Positions 1-7,816 of a stretch of 32,443 nt of DNA are shown here, one piece after another. How positions within the stretch are numbered: position 1 is the stretch's first letter; each line of letters begins with the position of its first letter. The notes below the pieces were generated by a model. It saw nothing but the letters and a program-made list of their open reading frames with translations. It made no database searches and was not told where the DNA came from. Source of the DNA: an uncultured Bryobacterales bacterium (lineage in GTDB: Bacteria > Acidobacteriota > Terriglobia > Bryobacterales > Bryobacteraceae); the NCBI GenBank assembly GCA_937959285.1, contig CALGAR010000103.1:1-32443 (forward strand), given 5' to 3'. Made by a program: the position numbers and the translations under genes.

Positions 1-272
1 ACGTTCGGCGGAGGCATCTCGCCGTCCCGGACGCGATTCATCATCCTTGTCCAGGCACGCGGGTCTTTCAGCAAACTCTCCATGCTGGCGTGCCGCGTCA
101 CATTGAAACCGCCCGACGGCGACTTACCCTGGTGGCATCCCTGGCAATACGTCTTCAGCAGCTTTTGAGCATCCTCAAAGGAATACTTTCCCTCAGCCGC
201 CAGGGCAGACCCGGAAAGGGAAACGGCGCCGGCCAGCACAACGACCCTGATCCTTGACCAATTGGGAAACAT
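1..272 (-). CDS. Secreted planctomycete/acidobacterial-type cytochrome c protein, N-terminal part (runs off window)
   Basis: Only the first 90 codons are present; the gene continues beyond base 1. Residues 1-25 form a Sec signal peptide with a hydrophobic run and an Ala-x-Ala end. A CxxCH haem motif follows (CQGCH), then a P-S-G-G-F-N turn and an N-R-V-R-D-G-E-M-P-P-P segment. This pattern is typical of the N-terminal cytochrome domain of the large DUF1587/DUF1592/DUF1588/DUF1585 proteins common in Planctomycetes and Acidobacteria. By analogy it would be a periplasmic haem protein, probably about 700-900 residues long, but the downstream domains cannot be seen. The ATG at 272 is the first start before the signal peptide, and no strong Shine-Dalgarno precedes it. 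The specific function is unknown. Confidence 0.8.
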   Translation of the reverse strand, partial: MFPNWSRIRVVVLAGAVSLSGSALAAEGKYSFEDAQKLLKTYCQGCHQGKSPSGGFNVTRHASMESLLKDPRAWTRMMNRVRDGEMPPPN

Positions 273-471
273 TGCCTGAAACTGTCAGCTACACTACGTA
301 GCGTGTTAACAGACAATATCAGAGTTAGCGATTGGATGCAAACCTCCTCTTGCTTTTTCCCCTGGCCTCTGCTTAAGCAAGTGTAACCAACCGCAGTCCG
401 TCCGGTTCCTACTAGGTGGCTATGATGTCCAGCCGGGCGGCTGACATAATTCCTCCCTCAGCATTCCTGTC

Positions 472-1209
472 ATGCTGAAACACGCCATCCTTCTGTGCGT
501 ACTGAATTCCGCGCCGGGCCTCGCACAGGATTCTCGTATCTTCGAAATCAATAAGCACGGCTGGTACGTCTACTCGGGAGATCATCCAATCGCCGGGCGC
601 TGGGGATTTCATTTCGACGGTCAATGGCGGCGAAGTGAAATTGTGACACAATGGCAGCAATTGCTTCTCCGGCCTGGAGTCAATTATTCCTTGTCTCCCC
701 AAGTGAGGCTGACCTTCGGATATGCCTTCGTCCGCACTTACCCATACGGAGAATTTCCTGCTCCCGCCGCCTACCCTGAAAACCGCATCTTTGAACAGGT
801 CCAGCTTAGCCCCAGCTACAAGCGCATCCGGCTAAGCCATCGGTTCCGCCTGGAGCAGCGATGGGTGGCCTACCCGCAGAATCCTGACGGTGAATACACA
901 TATCAGAATCGATTCCGCTATCAGGTAAAGGTTGATTTTCCATTTCATCGGGGCGGCAGGCAAACGAGGTGGTATCTGGCGATGTTCGACGAGATTTTTT
1001 TCGGAATCCCGCCGAACATCGGAGCACGGTCTTTTGATCAAAACCGCTTCTTTTTGGGGCTTGGACGATCGCTGGGACAGACTGCAGCGATTGAATTCGG
1101 CTACTTCAACCAGTTTCTGGCGGAGCGCAACGGCAGGATATTCGAGGTCAACAACACGCTCTACATAAGTCTTAGCTCGACTTACCCCCTATCCCGCCTG
1201 TGGAAGTAG
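472..1209 (+). CDS. DUF2490 family outer-membrane beta-barrel protein
   Basis: 245 residues. Residues 1-19 are a signal peptide ending in G-L-A before Q-D. The mature part is rich in alternating aromatic and charged strands, with a W-x-x-Y-S-G-D-H start, an internal S-H-R-F-R-L-E-Q-R-W motif and an N-R-F-R-Y-Q segment. This matches the DUF2490 family, small predicted outer-membrane barrels of unknown function. The final residues (leucine, tryptophan, lysine) do not give the classical terminal phenylalanine. An in-frame TGA at 442-444 rules out a much longer N-terminus. It stands alone, converging on the alkaline phosphatase gene 43 bp away. Family assignment is fairly firm; no role can be given. 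Confidence 0.78.
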   Translation: MLKHAILLCVLNSAPGLAQDSRIFEINKHGWYVYSGDHPIAGRWGFHFDGQWRRSEIVTQWQQLLLRPGVNYSLSPQVRLTFGYAFVRTYPYGEFPAPAAYPENRIFEQVQLSPSYKRIRLSHRFRLEQRWVAYPQNPDGEYTYQNRFRYQVKVDFPFHRGGRQTRWYLAMFDEIFFGIPPNIGARSFDQNRFFLGLGRSLGQTAAIEFGYFNQFLAERNGRIFEVNNTLYISLSSTYPLSRLWK

Positions 1210-1252
1210 CAATCCTGTCACCGCCCGAAGGGCTCGAAAGCCGCACACCGCA

Positions 1253-2416
1253 TCATCTGGAACTGGCGGAGGCCGCTTTTGCAGCAGATTCCTTCCAGCC
1301 GTAGGCGTCCAGCATGATCCTGAACAGCTCGGTGTTGGGCAAAAAGCCGCGTACGCGCTCGGCGCCGGGTCCGATTGCGGCAACCACTACTTCCTCGCCC
1401 GTATGACTGTCTTCAATTCGCACGTACGGAAGGCGGATCGGCTCTTTCTTCTTTCCCGCATTGGCGGCGCGCCACTCGTCGTAGCCCTTCAGGAGAGAAT
1501 CCGAGGGATTGCCGCTGACGACCCGGAAATCGAAGGAGTGATCGGCCGTGAAAATCAGCAGCGTCTCATCCAGATTGACGGTGGAGGCGATTTCGCGGAT
1601 CAGCTTGTCGAAGGCAACAAGGCGTGAAAGCCCGGCGTCAGGCGAATTCGTATGGGCGTCGGATTCAATCATCAGGAAGTAGCCTTTGGAGTTGCGAGAC
1701 AGGACCGAGATTGCCTTGCGAGCTGCTGCGGCCAGATCCAGGCCTTCATCCATGATCACGATCGGGCGGCGGGCGTCCGCGGGAACAGCGTCGAGCGAAG
1801 AGTAAATCGGACGGTTGTGCTCGCGCGCCACCGCGTCCAGGTCCTTGCCCAAAGCGCGCACAGACTCGTAGATCCGCTTGCGGCCATGTCCCATGACGAT
1901 GTCAACGCCGTCGCCGAAGCGAGGTTCGAAAATCTGAAGGAAGATCTCGCCCCACTTGCCGCGATCATTTGCATGGGCGTAACAGGCGGCAGGGGTGGCG
2001 TCCGCAGCGCCGACATTGGTGAGCACGCCGGTCGAAAGCCCCCGCTCCTCGGCATACTCGAGGATCGTCTTGAGAGGAGTTCCGTCCTTCTTGCCGCGAA
2101 CCGTGTCCGCACCCTGGCTGATCACTCCGTTGGGCACTTTTTGACCGGTGACGATGGCGGTCATGCCGGCAGCGGAGTCGGTAACCCAGCGCGACAGCGG
2201 AGTCGTGTCGGAGAGCGCCACATGAGGCCAGCTTTGAACGTACAGCTTCTGCGGCGCGTTGTAGCCGTAAATGCTGGCGGCGCTCAGCGTCGCAACACCG
2301 CCCGCATCGGCGAGGAACAGGATCACATTCTTGGCCCGCTTCGACTTTGCCTGGGCGTCGGAGGCCGGCCAGAAAATAACACTGAATAAAAGCAGGATGA
2401 TCGAAATTGGACGCAT
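1253..2416 (-). CDS. Secreted alkaline phosphatase (PhoA superfamily)
   Basis: 387 residues with an N-terminal signal peptide (1-23, ending A-Q-A). It hydrolyses phosphomonoesters in the periplasm with a metal-activated serine. Visible landmarks are the first metal aspartate (D37 in F-L-A-D-A-G), the catalytic serine S81 in V-T-D-S-A-A-G, a T-P-A-A-C-Y-A-H segment near 141-148, E251 and H255 in a substituted metal region, T-A-D-H-S at 290-294, and the C-terminal metal histidine H338 in S-H-T-G-E-E. The region around 250-256 (E-S-D-A-H) is less standard than the usual E-G-x-x-D-x-x-x-H, so substrate choice may differ. It is the last gene of a leftward block, 71 bp after the oxidoreductase gene. 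Confidence 0.88.
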   Translation of the reverse strand: MRPISIILLLFSVIFWPASDAQAKSKRAKNVILFLADAGGVATLSAASIYGYNAPQKLYVQSWPHVALSDTTPLSRWVTDSAAGMTAIVTGQKVPNGVISQGADTVRGKKDGTPLKTILEYAEERGLSTGVLTNVGAADATPAACYAHANDRGKWGEIFLQIFEPRFGDGVDIVMGHGRKRIYESVRALGKDLDAVAREHNRPIYSSLDAVPADARRPIVIMDEGLDLAAAARKAISVLSRNSKGYFLMIESDAHTNSPDAGLSRLVAFDKLIREIASTVNLDETLLIFTADHSFDFRVVSGNPSDSLLKGYDEWRAANAGKKKEPIRLPYVRIEDSHTGEEVVVAAIGPGAERVRGFLPNTELFRIMLDAYGWKESAAKAASASSR

Positions 2417-2487
2417 TCGATTCTACAGTCTAACTCGTTTCTGCGTCCGATTCCGCCCTGAGGTAGGAGGAGAAAATGGCAGCGTTG

Positions 2488-3519
2488 CTAGATGATCGCC
2501 ACAGTTCTCCGTTCGGCGGCGCTCCGTAAGGCGGCTTCGATCACTACTAGTCCGTTGCGCGAATCAACGGGATTGACGGGAGGCGGGGCCCCATGGAGGA
2601 GAGAAGCGGCAATCCCTTCGTAGAAATGCTCATACCCGCCGCGGATAGTTTCCACACGGCGACGCGTTCCGTCGGCCAGGGTCAATTCTCCATACTGCTC
2701 CGGCTTATCGAGCCCCCATTCGGGATCGCCGGGCCGCTTGCCAGCCTTGAGCGCCTCCTCCTGACTGTCCATCCCGTACTTCACGAAACTCCCGCCATCG
2801 CCGTGAACCAGGAAATGAGGACCCGGGCCGCACACGAGGGCCGAGCCATGGAGAATCGCCCGCATACGGCCATAGTCCAGGATGAGGTGGAAGTAATCCG
2901 TCGCCCGGGCATCGCTTCGCTGTACAAGCACATCGGCTGTCACCGCCGAGGGCATGCCGAAGAGCAGCAGCGCCTGATCGATCAGGTGCGCACCAAGATC
3001 GTAGAGAATTCCTGATCCGCGCCCCGGTTCTTCCCGCCAGCCGGGACGAATCCGCGGGCGGAAGCGATCAAAGTGCGACTCAAAGTGATAGATAGCGCCG
3101 AGCTCGCCCTGCTCGATACAGGACTTTACGGTGAGAAAGTCATTGTCCCACCGGCGATTCTGAAACACGCTGAGCAGCAGGTTGCGCCGCGCGGCGAGCT
3201 CGATGAGAGTATCCGCCTCGCGGACCGTCACCGTAAAGGGCTTATCCACCACAACGTTCTTGCCATGCTCGAGCGCAGCGCGGGCAATTTCGAAGTGAGT
3301 CGCCGTAGGCGAGGCGACGACTACGAGCTCAATGTCGGAATCGGCCAGCAGCCGATCCAGCGAGGGCACTGCCTCGACTTCCGGCAGATCCGCCTTCAGC
3401 TGTTCGACCCGGCTCGTCACCACCGCGGCCAGCCACATTTTCGAGGCCGAAAGCAGCGGCGCATGAAAGACGGAACCGGCAAGACCGTATCCGACGAGCC
3501 CAACGCTGATCTGCCGCAT
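2488..3519 (-). CDS. Gfo/Idh/MocA family NAD(P)-dependent oxidoreductase
   Basis: 343 residues. An N-terminal Rossmann fold begins V-G-L-V-G-Y-G-L-A-G, and a V-D-K-P motif replaces the usual E-K-P. The catalytic-region motif is Y-D-L-G-A-H-L-I-D near residues 173-181, followed by an alpha/beta substrate domain. The overall pattern resembles the YdgJ/IolW branch, which includes scyllo-inositol dehydrogenases, but the substrate cannot be fixed from sequence alone. The ATG at 3519 has a strong GGGAGGGA ribosome binding site just upstream. It lies 23 bp downstream of typA and 71 bp upstream of the phosphatase on the same strand, so it may be cotranscribed. Confidence 0.85.
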   Translation of the reverse strand: MRQISVGLVGYGLAGSVFHAPLLSASKMWLAAVVTSRVEQLKADLPEVEAVPSLDRLLADSDIELVVVASPTATHFEIARAALEHGKNVVVDKPFTVTVREADTLIELAARRNLLLSVFQNRRWDNDFLTVKSCIEQGELGAIYHFESHFDRFRPRIRPGWREEPGRGSGILYDLGAHLIDQALLLFGMPSAVTADVLVQRSDARATDYFHLILDYGRMRAILHGSALVCGPGPHFLVHGDGGSFVKYGMDSQEEALKAGKRPGDPEWGLDKPEQYGELTLADGTRRRVETIRGGYEHFYEGIAASLLHGAPPPVNPVDSRNGLVVIEAALRSAAERRTVAII

Positions 3520-3542
3520 GTCCCTCCCCTTATGCCGCGCCG

Positions 3543-5336
3543 CTAGCGCTGACTGGCCTTCAATATTTTCTTGCGCAAGCGGATTGACTTCGGTGTAACT
3601 TCGACAAACTCGTCGTCACGAATGAATTCGAGCGCCTGTTCCAGATTCAAAACCCGCGGCGGGACCAGACGAATTGCTTCGTCGGCAGTGGAAGCGCGCA
3701 TGTTCGTCAGCTTCTTCTCCTTGACGATATTGACATTGAGGTCCGTATCGCGGGCGTTCTCGCCAACAATCATTCCCTCGTACACTTCGGTTCCAGGCGC
3801 AATAAACATCGTTCCCCGCTCTTGCAGGTTATAGATTGCGTAGCTGGTTGCCTTCCCCGGACGGTCGGCCACCAATGACCCCGTTGGGCGTGTTTCGATC
3901 TCCCCCTGCCATTCGATGTAGCCATGGAAGAGCGAGTTCATGATGGCAGTGCCTTTAGTATCCGTGAGCATCTCACTGCGCATTCCGATGAGGCCGCGCG
4001 AGGGAATTTCAAACTCGAGCCGGACTCTTCCGCTGCCGTGATTGACCATCTTCGACATCTTCCCCTTCCGGTGGCCGATCTTTTCAATCACCACTCCGGC
4101 AAACTGCTCAGGAACGTCAACAACCAGGAGTTCGAGAGGCTCATGCAGCTTTCCGTCAATCTCCCGCGTAATGATCTGCGGCTTACCGACCATCAGCTCA
4201 TAGCCTTCCCGACGCATCATCTCGATAAGAATCGCAAGCTGGAGCTCGCCGCGGCCCATGACTTTGAACGCGTCCGGGCCGCCCGCCTCCTCGACCTTGA
4301 TGGATACGTTGGTCAGGAGTTCCTTCTCCAGGCGCTCCCGCAGATTCCGCGACGTCACATAGGTCCCCTCCCGGCCGGCAAACGGCGAGGTGTTCACCGT
4401 GAATGTCATCGCGATCGTGGGTTCGTCGATCTGAATGGGCGGCAGCGGTTGAGGATTTTCGGCGCTTGAGATCGTTTCTCCGATGGTGATCCCCTCAACG
4501 CCTGCAATAGCAAGGATGTCGCCTGGACCACCCTGCGTCTCATCGACTCGCTTCAGGCCTTCAAAGGAGTACAGCTTGGTGATTCTGGTCTTTTGAATCG
4601 AGCCGTCCAGCTTGCAGATGCTCACCGCGTCACCAACGCAAAGTTTTCCGGAAAAGATCCGGCCGATGGCGAGGCGTCCGAGATAGTCGCTGTAATCGAG
4701 GTTGGCTACCTGTAACTGAAGCACGACGCCGGGATCGCCGCCCGGACCGGGAATGCGGCGAAGGATGGTCTCAAACAAAGGGCGCAAATCGGCGGAATCG
4801 TCCTCGAGCGCGCTCTTTGCGATGCCCGCCTTGGCATTCGTGTAGATGACGGGAAAATCGAGCTGATCTTCGGTGGCGTCGAGATCGATGAACAGATCGT
4901 AAACCTCGTTGAGGACCTCGGCAATGCGAGCGTCGGCGCGATCTATCTTATTGATCACGACGATTTGAGGCAGCCTCGCCTGAAGCGCTTTCATCAGCAC
5001 GTAGCGGGTCTGCGGCAGCGGGCCTTCACTAGCGTCGACCAGAAGCATGACTCCGTCGACGATCTTCAGCGCTCGTTCGACTTCGCCGCCAAAGTCGCTG
5101 TGCCCGGGCGTATCGACGATGTTGATCTTGACGCCGCGATACCGCACGCCAGTGGTTTTGGCGAGGATGGTAATTCCGCGCTCACGCTCCAGCTGATTGG
5201 AGTCCATGACACGCTCGCCCACGTTCTCGTTTTCGCGAAAAATGCCGCTCTGTTTGAGCATGGCGTCAACGAGGGTCGTCTTGCCATGGTCAACGTGCGC
5301 AATGATGGCGATGTTGCGGATCGATTCGTTACAGAT
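3543..5336 (-). CDS. typA: Ribosome-associated GTPase TypA/BipA, apparent non-canonical ATC start
   Basis: Translation-factor GTPase related to EF-G that binds ribosomes and supports growth under stress and late ribosome assembly. The conserved N-terminus reads I-R-N-I-A-I-I-A-H-V-D-H-G-K-T-T (P-loop), followed by R-G-I-T-I-L-A-K (switch I), D-T-P-G-H-S-D-F-G-G-E-V (G3) and N-K-I-D-R (G4). EF-G-like domains and the TypA C-terminal domain follow, about 597 residues from the ATC. The frame is open upstream only to a TTG at 5447, which adds 37 non-conserved residues and overlaps the peptidase gene; no ATG, GTG or TTG lies between. An ATC at 5334-5336 sits 8 bases after GGAG, exactly where the family starts, so I use it as the start. 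A base error (ATG read as ATC) is an equally simple explanation. Confidence 0.93.
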   Translation of the reverse strand: MCNESIRNIAIIAHVDHGKTTLVDAMLKQSGIFRENENVGERVMDSNQLERERGITILAKTTGVRYRGVKINIVDTPGHSDFGGEVERALKIVDGVMLLVDASEGPLPQTRYVLMKALQARLPQIVVINKIDRADARIAEVLNEVYDLFIDLDATEDQLDFPVIYTNAKAGIAKSALEDDSADLRPLFETILRRIPGPGGDPGVVLQLQVANLDYSDYLGRLAIGRIFSGKLCVGDAVSICKLDGSIQKTRITKLYSFEGLKRVDETQGGPGDILAIAGVEGITIGETISSAENPQPLPPIQIDEPTIAMTFTVNTSPFAGREGTYVTSRNLRERLEKELLTNVSIKVEEAGGPDAFKVMGRGELQLAILIEMMRREGYELMVGKPQIITREIDGKLHEPLELLVVDVPEQFAGVVIEKIGHRKGKMSKMVNHGSGRVRLEFEIPSRGLIGMRSEMLTDTKGTAIMNSLFHGYIEWQGEIETRPTGSLVADRPGKATSYAIYNLQERGTMFIAPGTEVYEGMIVGENARDTDLNVNIVKEKKLTNMRASTADEAIRLVPPRVLNLEQALEFIRDDEFVEVTPKSIRLRKKILKASQR

Positions 5337-5391
5337 GGAAGTGTCTCCGAAAGAAAAGGGTCTTTTTTCTATCGTCCCACATCTTCGGCGA

Positions 5392-6531
5392 TTACAGCGC
5401 GGCGACGATTCGGGCCAGAAGGGCGACGCGATCCGGAATCCGGTCAATCAGAATGCTCTCGTTCGGCGCGTGAGCTCCTTCGCCCACGCCGCCTAACCCG
5501 TCGAGGGTCGGTATTCCCAGGGCTGCCGTAAAGTTTCCGTCCGAACCCCCGCCCGTGGCCGACTCCTCCACAGCAACGCCCAGTTCCTTTCCTTGGGCCT
5601 GCGCAATCCGAAAGAGCTCAACCACGTCTGGGGTCCGCTCCATCGGAGGACGATTCAGACCGCCGCTCACCTCAATCCGGCAGCGCTTATCGACCGGCTT
5701 GAGACTTCGGAACGCCTTCTCCACGTAAGACGCATCCTTCATTTTTGGAACTCGAACGTCGACTTCCACGCTTGCTTCGGCAGCGACTACGTTGCTTCGC
5801 GTACCGCCCCGAATCACCCCAGGATTTACCGTGATGCCTCTGTCCAAACGCGTGAAACCGGAAATGCGCTCAATCTGCCGCGCCAGTTCAACGATGGCGC
5901 TGGCGCCAGCAGCGAAGTCGACCCCGGCGTGCGAGGCACGGCCCTCTACGTTCACCGTGTAGCCGCCGACGCCCTTGCGGGCCGTCTTGAGCTTCCCTTC
6001 CAGGCCGGTGCCCGGCTCCAGCACCAGCACCGCCAGGCTCTCACGAGCCGCCTCCTCCGTCAGCGGCCGGGACGAATTGCTTCCGACTTCCTCGTCCGAG
6101 TTAATTTGAAGGACAACGCGGCGCCGGACAGGAATCTCCAGATCCCTTAACGCCCGCATCGCAAACACAAAGAATGCGAGCCCGGACTTCATGTCCAGAA
6201 CCCCCGGCCCCCAGAGTCTCCCATCCGCCTCCCGCCACGGCATGCTGCGCAAAGTACCGAGCGGCCATACGGTGTCGGAGTGGCCAAGAGCGAGAATCTG
6301 CCCTTCCTTTTTCCTCCCCGGCAGGGAGAACGTGCAGCGCAGGTGGCGTCCATACTTGCCGCCGCGAAACGTTCTCACCTTCGCGATATCCGCGACTTCC
6401 GAAGCGAAGAGATCGACGAAGCGGTCGACGGCGGCGGGATCATCGCTGGGAGATTCACATTCGACCAAACGGCGCAGAAACGTTTTCAGCTGCTTTTGCT
6501 TCGACTGCGCATAAGTAAGGAAGCGGTCCAT
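5392..6531 (-). CDS. M20 family metallopeptidase (glutamate carboxypeptidase-like)
   Basis: 379 residues with no signal peptide, so probably cytoplasmic. The zinc site is complete: H84 and D86 in G-H-S-D-T-V-W, bridging D113 in G-V-L-D-M-K-S-G, the catalytic pair E147-E148 in D-E-E-V-G-S, E172 in L-E-P-G, and H354 in G-A-H-A-P-N-E. A lid/dimerisation domain at about 185-295 contains G-R-A-S-H-A-G. The motif set resembles the CPG2/ArgE branch, which removes C-terminal glutamate or deacylates amino acids; the substrate is not determined. The ATG at 6531 is only 24 bp from the divergent fabZ start. It is the first gene of the leftward block with typA. Confidence 0.9.
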   Translation of the reverse strand: MDRFLTYAQSKQKQLKTFLRRLVECESPSDDPAAVDRFVDLFASEVADIAKVRTFRGGKYGRHLRCTFSLPGRKKEGQILALGHSDTVWPLGTLRSMPWREADGRLWGPGVLDMKSGLAFFVFAMRALRDLEIPVRRRVVLQINSDEEVGSNSSRPLTEEAARESLAVLVLEPGTGLEGKLKTARKGVGGYTVNVEGRASHAGVDFAAGASAIVELARQIERISGFTRLDRGITVNPGVIRGGTRSNVVAAEASVEVDVRVPKMKDASYVEKAFRSLKPVDKRCRIEVSGGLNRPPMERTPDVVELFRIAQAQGKELGVAVEESATGGGSDGNFTAALGIPTLDGLGGVGEGAHAPNESILIDRIPDRVALLARIVAAL

Positions 6532-6538
6532 CGACTGC

Positions 6539-6544
6539 TATAAT
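6539..6544 (+). promoter_or_regulatory. Candidate shared -10 element in the 24-bp fabZ/M20 divergent gap
   Basis: A perfect TATAAT lies 11 bases before the fabZ ATG. On the other strand the same spot reads TATTATA, also -10-like, just upstream of the peptidase start. The gap is too short for two ordinary promoters with leaders. If this box is used, the fabZ transcript would have only about 5 untranslated bases, consistent with the absence of a Shine-Dalgarno there. No good -35 box is visible for either direction at 17-base spacing; a TTGACA on the minus strand is only 14 bases away from TATAGC. Confidence 0.45.
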
Positions 6545-6555
6545 ATCGGTTCCAC

Positions 6556-7029
6556 ATGTCAACTCTGGATGTTCTCGCGATCCGCAACGTTTTACCGCAC
6601 CGGTATCCGATGCTCCTTGTCGACCGCATTATTGAATTGGAGGAGGAGCGGATTGTTGGAATCAAGAATGTCACCATCAATGAGCCATTCTTTGAGGGGC
6701 ATTTTCCGGATTTTCCGGTGATGCCCGGGGTCCTCATTGTGGAAGCAATGGCGCAGGTGGCTGGAGTGCTGGTGCTGAGCCAGATTCCGGATCGCGACAA
6801 TAAATTGGTCTTCCTGGCATCGATTGAAGGGGCAAAGTTCCGCCGGCCGGTTGTGCCCGGAGACCAGCTCCAGATTGAGATGAAGGTGATGAAACGCAAA
6901 CAGACAGTGGCCAAGATGTACGGGACGGCCACCGTCGACGGCGCTGTCGTGGCAGAGGCGGAGGTAATGTGCAAGCTCGCTGATCGGAAGCAGGAAGCGG
7001 CGCCGGCAAGCGTCGGTACAGCGAGCTAG
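6556..7029 (+). CDS. fabZ: 3-hydroxyacyl-ACP dehydratase FabZ
   Basis: 157 residues. It dehydrates 3-hydroxyacyl-ACP in fatty acid elongation, competing with LpxA for 3-hydroxyacyl-ACP. The hot-dog fold signature is clear: L-P-H-R-Y-P-M-L-L-V-D-R at 13-24, then catalytic H49 in F-E-G-H-F-P and E63 in P-G-V-L-I-V-E-A-M-A-Q. A short Ala/Glu-rich C-terminal tail extends a little beyond the usual length of about 145. The start at 6556 matches the family N-terminus; no Shine-Dalgarno precedes it. It heads the operon fabZ-lpxA-lpxI, with lpxA 10 bp downstream, a classic grouping for lipid A synthesis. Confidence 0.96.
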   Translation: MSTLDVLAIRNVLPHRYPMLLVDRIIELEEERIVGIKNVTINEPFFEGHFPDFPVMPGVLIVEAMAQVAGVLVLSQIPDRDNKLVFLASIEGAKFRRPVVPGDQLQIEMKVMKRKQTVAKMYGTATVDGAVVAEAEVMCKLADRKQEAAPASVGTAS

Positions 7030-7039
7030 GCGCGACGGA

Positions 7040-7816
7040 ATGCCCATTCATCCGACCGCGATCGTCGATCCCCGGGCAAAAATCCACGAATCAGCCGAGA
7101 TCGGCCCCTATTGCATCATCGGACCAGAGGTGGAAATCGGCGCGCGAACCCGGCTGATGGGTCATCTGTACATCGAAGGGCCCACCTGGATCGGCGAGGA
7201 CAACATTTTCTATCCCTTTTCTTCCATCGGCGTCGCTTCTCAGGATTTGAAGTATCGCGGCGAGCGGGCCGAGACGCGCATCGGCGACCGCAATAAGATC
7301 CGTGAGTTCGTTACCATTCACCGCGGCACGGAAGGCGGGGGACTGGTAACGCGCGTGGGCAACGATAATCTCCTGATGGCCTACGTGCATGTAGCCCACG
7401 ACGTAACGATCGGCAACCACACCATTGCGGCAAACGGCGTGACCTTCGGGGGGCATGTTGTCGTGGAGGACTATGCAGGGATTGGGGCCTTCACGGGCGT
7501 GCATCAGTTCTGCCGGATCGGCCGTCATTCCTACATTGGCGGCTATAGCGTCATCACGCAGGACGTGATGCCATTTTCGCTCACAGTATCCCCCCGGGAA
7601 CCGAAGGTCTTCGGAGCGAATCGCACGGGACTTGAGCGGCGCGGCTTCTCCAATGAGTCGATTGAAGCGCTGCAGACGGCCTTCCGCCTGCTAACGCGCT
7701 CCGGCCTCAACACGTCGCAGGCGATCGAGCGAATTCGCGCGGAGGTACCGCCGGGCCCGGAAATCGAGGAATTATTCGCCTTTATTCGCAGTTCGGAGCG
7801 CGGCGTTATCAAATGA
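7040..7816 (+). CDS. lpxA: Acyl-ACP--UDP-N-acetylglucosamine O-acyltransferase LpxA
   Basis: 258 residues. It performs the first committed step of lipid A synthesis, moving a 3-hydroxyacyl chain from ACP to UDP-GlcNAc (or its 3-amino form) in the cytoplasm. Left-handed beta-helix hexapeptide repeats run from residue 2 to about 190 (I-H-P-T-A-I-V-D start), followed by a helical C-terminus. The catalytic histidine is H120 in V-A-H-D, and H155-Q-F-C is conserved. The chain-length ruler position aligned with E. coli G173 is glycine here (G168 in Y-I-G-G-Y-S), suggesting a long C14-type chain rather than C10. The last 4 bases overlap lpxI (ATGA). Confidence 0.96.
   Translation: MPIHPTAIVDPRAKIHESAEIGPYCIIGPEVEIGARTRLMGHLYIEGPTWIGEDNIFYPFSSIGVASQDLKYRGERAETRIGDRNKIREFVTIHRGTEGGGLVTRVGNDNLLMAYVHVAHDVTIGNHTIAANGVTFGGHVVVEDYAGIGAFTGVHQFCRIGRHSYIGGYSVITQDVMPFSLTVSPREPKVFGANRTGLERRGFSNESIEALQTAFRLLTRSGLNTSQAIERIRAEVPPGPEIEELFAFIRSSERGVIK

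Noticed and set aside
1652..2389. Long plus-strand open frame opposite the alkaline phosphatase
   Set aside because: It mirrors a well-supported gene on the other strand; long antisense frames are expected in GC-rich coding DNA.
2476..2529. Plus-strand 17-codon frame with an AGGAGG 5 bases upstream of its ATG
   Set aside because: Very short, it overlaps the end of the oxidoreductase gene on the other strand, and its sequence is not distinctive; the purine-rich stretch may be chance.
5337..5447. N-terminal extension of TypA from the TTG at 5447
   Set aside because: The 37 added residues have no family counterpart, overlap the end of the peptidase gene and lack a good ribosome binding site; kept only as the alternative start.
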